Positions 5,616 through 5,616 of a stretch of DNA of 5,616 nucleotides are shown here, in pieces. Position 1 is the stretch's first letter. Every line of letters begins with the position of its first letter. This DNA comes from Verrucomicrobia bacterium 12-59-8 (lineage in GTDB: Bacteria > Verrucomicrobiota > Verrucomicrobiae > Verrucomicrobiales > Verrucomicrobiaceae), in the NCBI GenBank assembly GCA_002279765.1, contig NCCR01000283.1, forward strand, positions 1-5,616. Reading direction: 5' to 3'. The position numbers and the translations under genes were made by a program. The notes beneath the pieces were generated by a model. That model was not told the origin of the DNA and ran no database searches. It saw only the letters and a program-made list of their open reading frames with translations.

Positions 5616-5616
5616 G

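Overview
The window is GC-rich bacterial chromosome carrying five protein genes: one cut by the left edge and four complete. The best taxonomic clue is a perfect TGTTC-N4-GAACA palindrome in front of a Y-family DNA polymerase gene. That is the LexA (SOS) motif reported for Verrucomicrobia. Weak or absent Shine-Dalgarno sequences and large secreted proteins of unknown function fit the same phylum. A member of the Verrucomicrobiota, perhaps near Prosthecobacter/Verrucomicrobium, is therefore my inference and not a proven assignment.

Left part (1-2662): the 5' end of a class A penicillin-binding protein gene (minus strand) diverges from a two-gene operon on the plus strand. The operon encodes two exported proteins. 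The first looks like a beta-propeller and the second carries two SbsA-type Ig-like domains. The reading frames overlap by the four bases GTGA, so the pair is probably translationally coupled. The function of the pair is unknown.

Middle (2663-2877): the gap between two convergent genes holds a terminator-like hairpin and a long imperfect inverted repeat (2700-2866). The repeat looks like two copies of a dispersed intergenic element facing each other.

Right-centre (2878-4871): a DUF2726 gene (minus) and an atypical, catalytically complete Y-family translesion polymerase gene (plus) diverge from a 149-bp region. The LexA box in this region overlaps the likely -35 element of the polymerase promoter. 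The layout suggests an SOS-inducible mutagenic polymerase with a nuclease-fold-like protein next to it, which may or may not share the control.

Right end (4872-5616): about 745 bases have no convincing gene. An AT-richer patch near 5145-5230 is followed by a strongly G/T-biased stretch with clustered G tracts. The last 104 bases are a dense array of the heptamer GAGCCTG in both orientations, forming two near-perfect hairpins and running on to the window edge. This non-coding block is the least explained part of the window.
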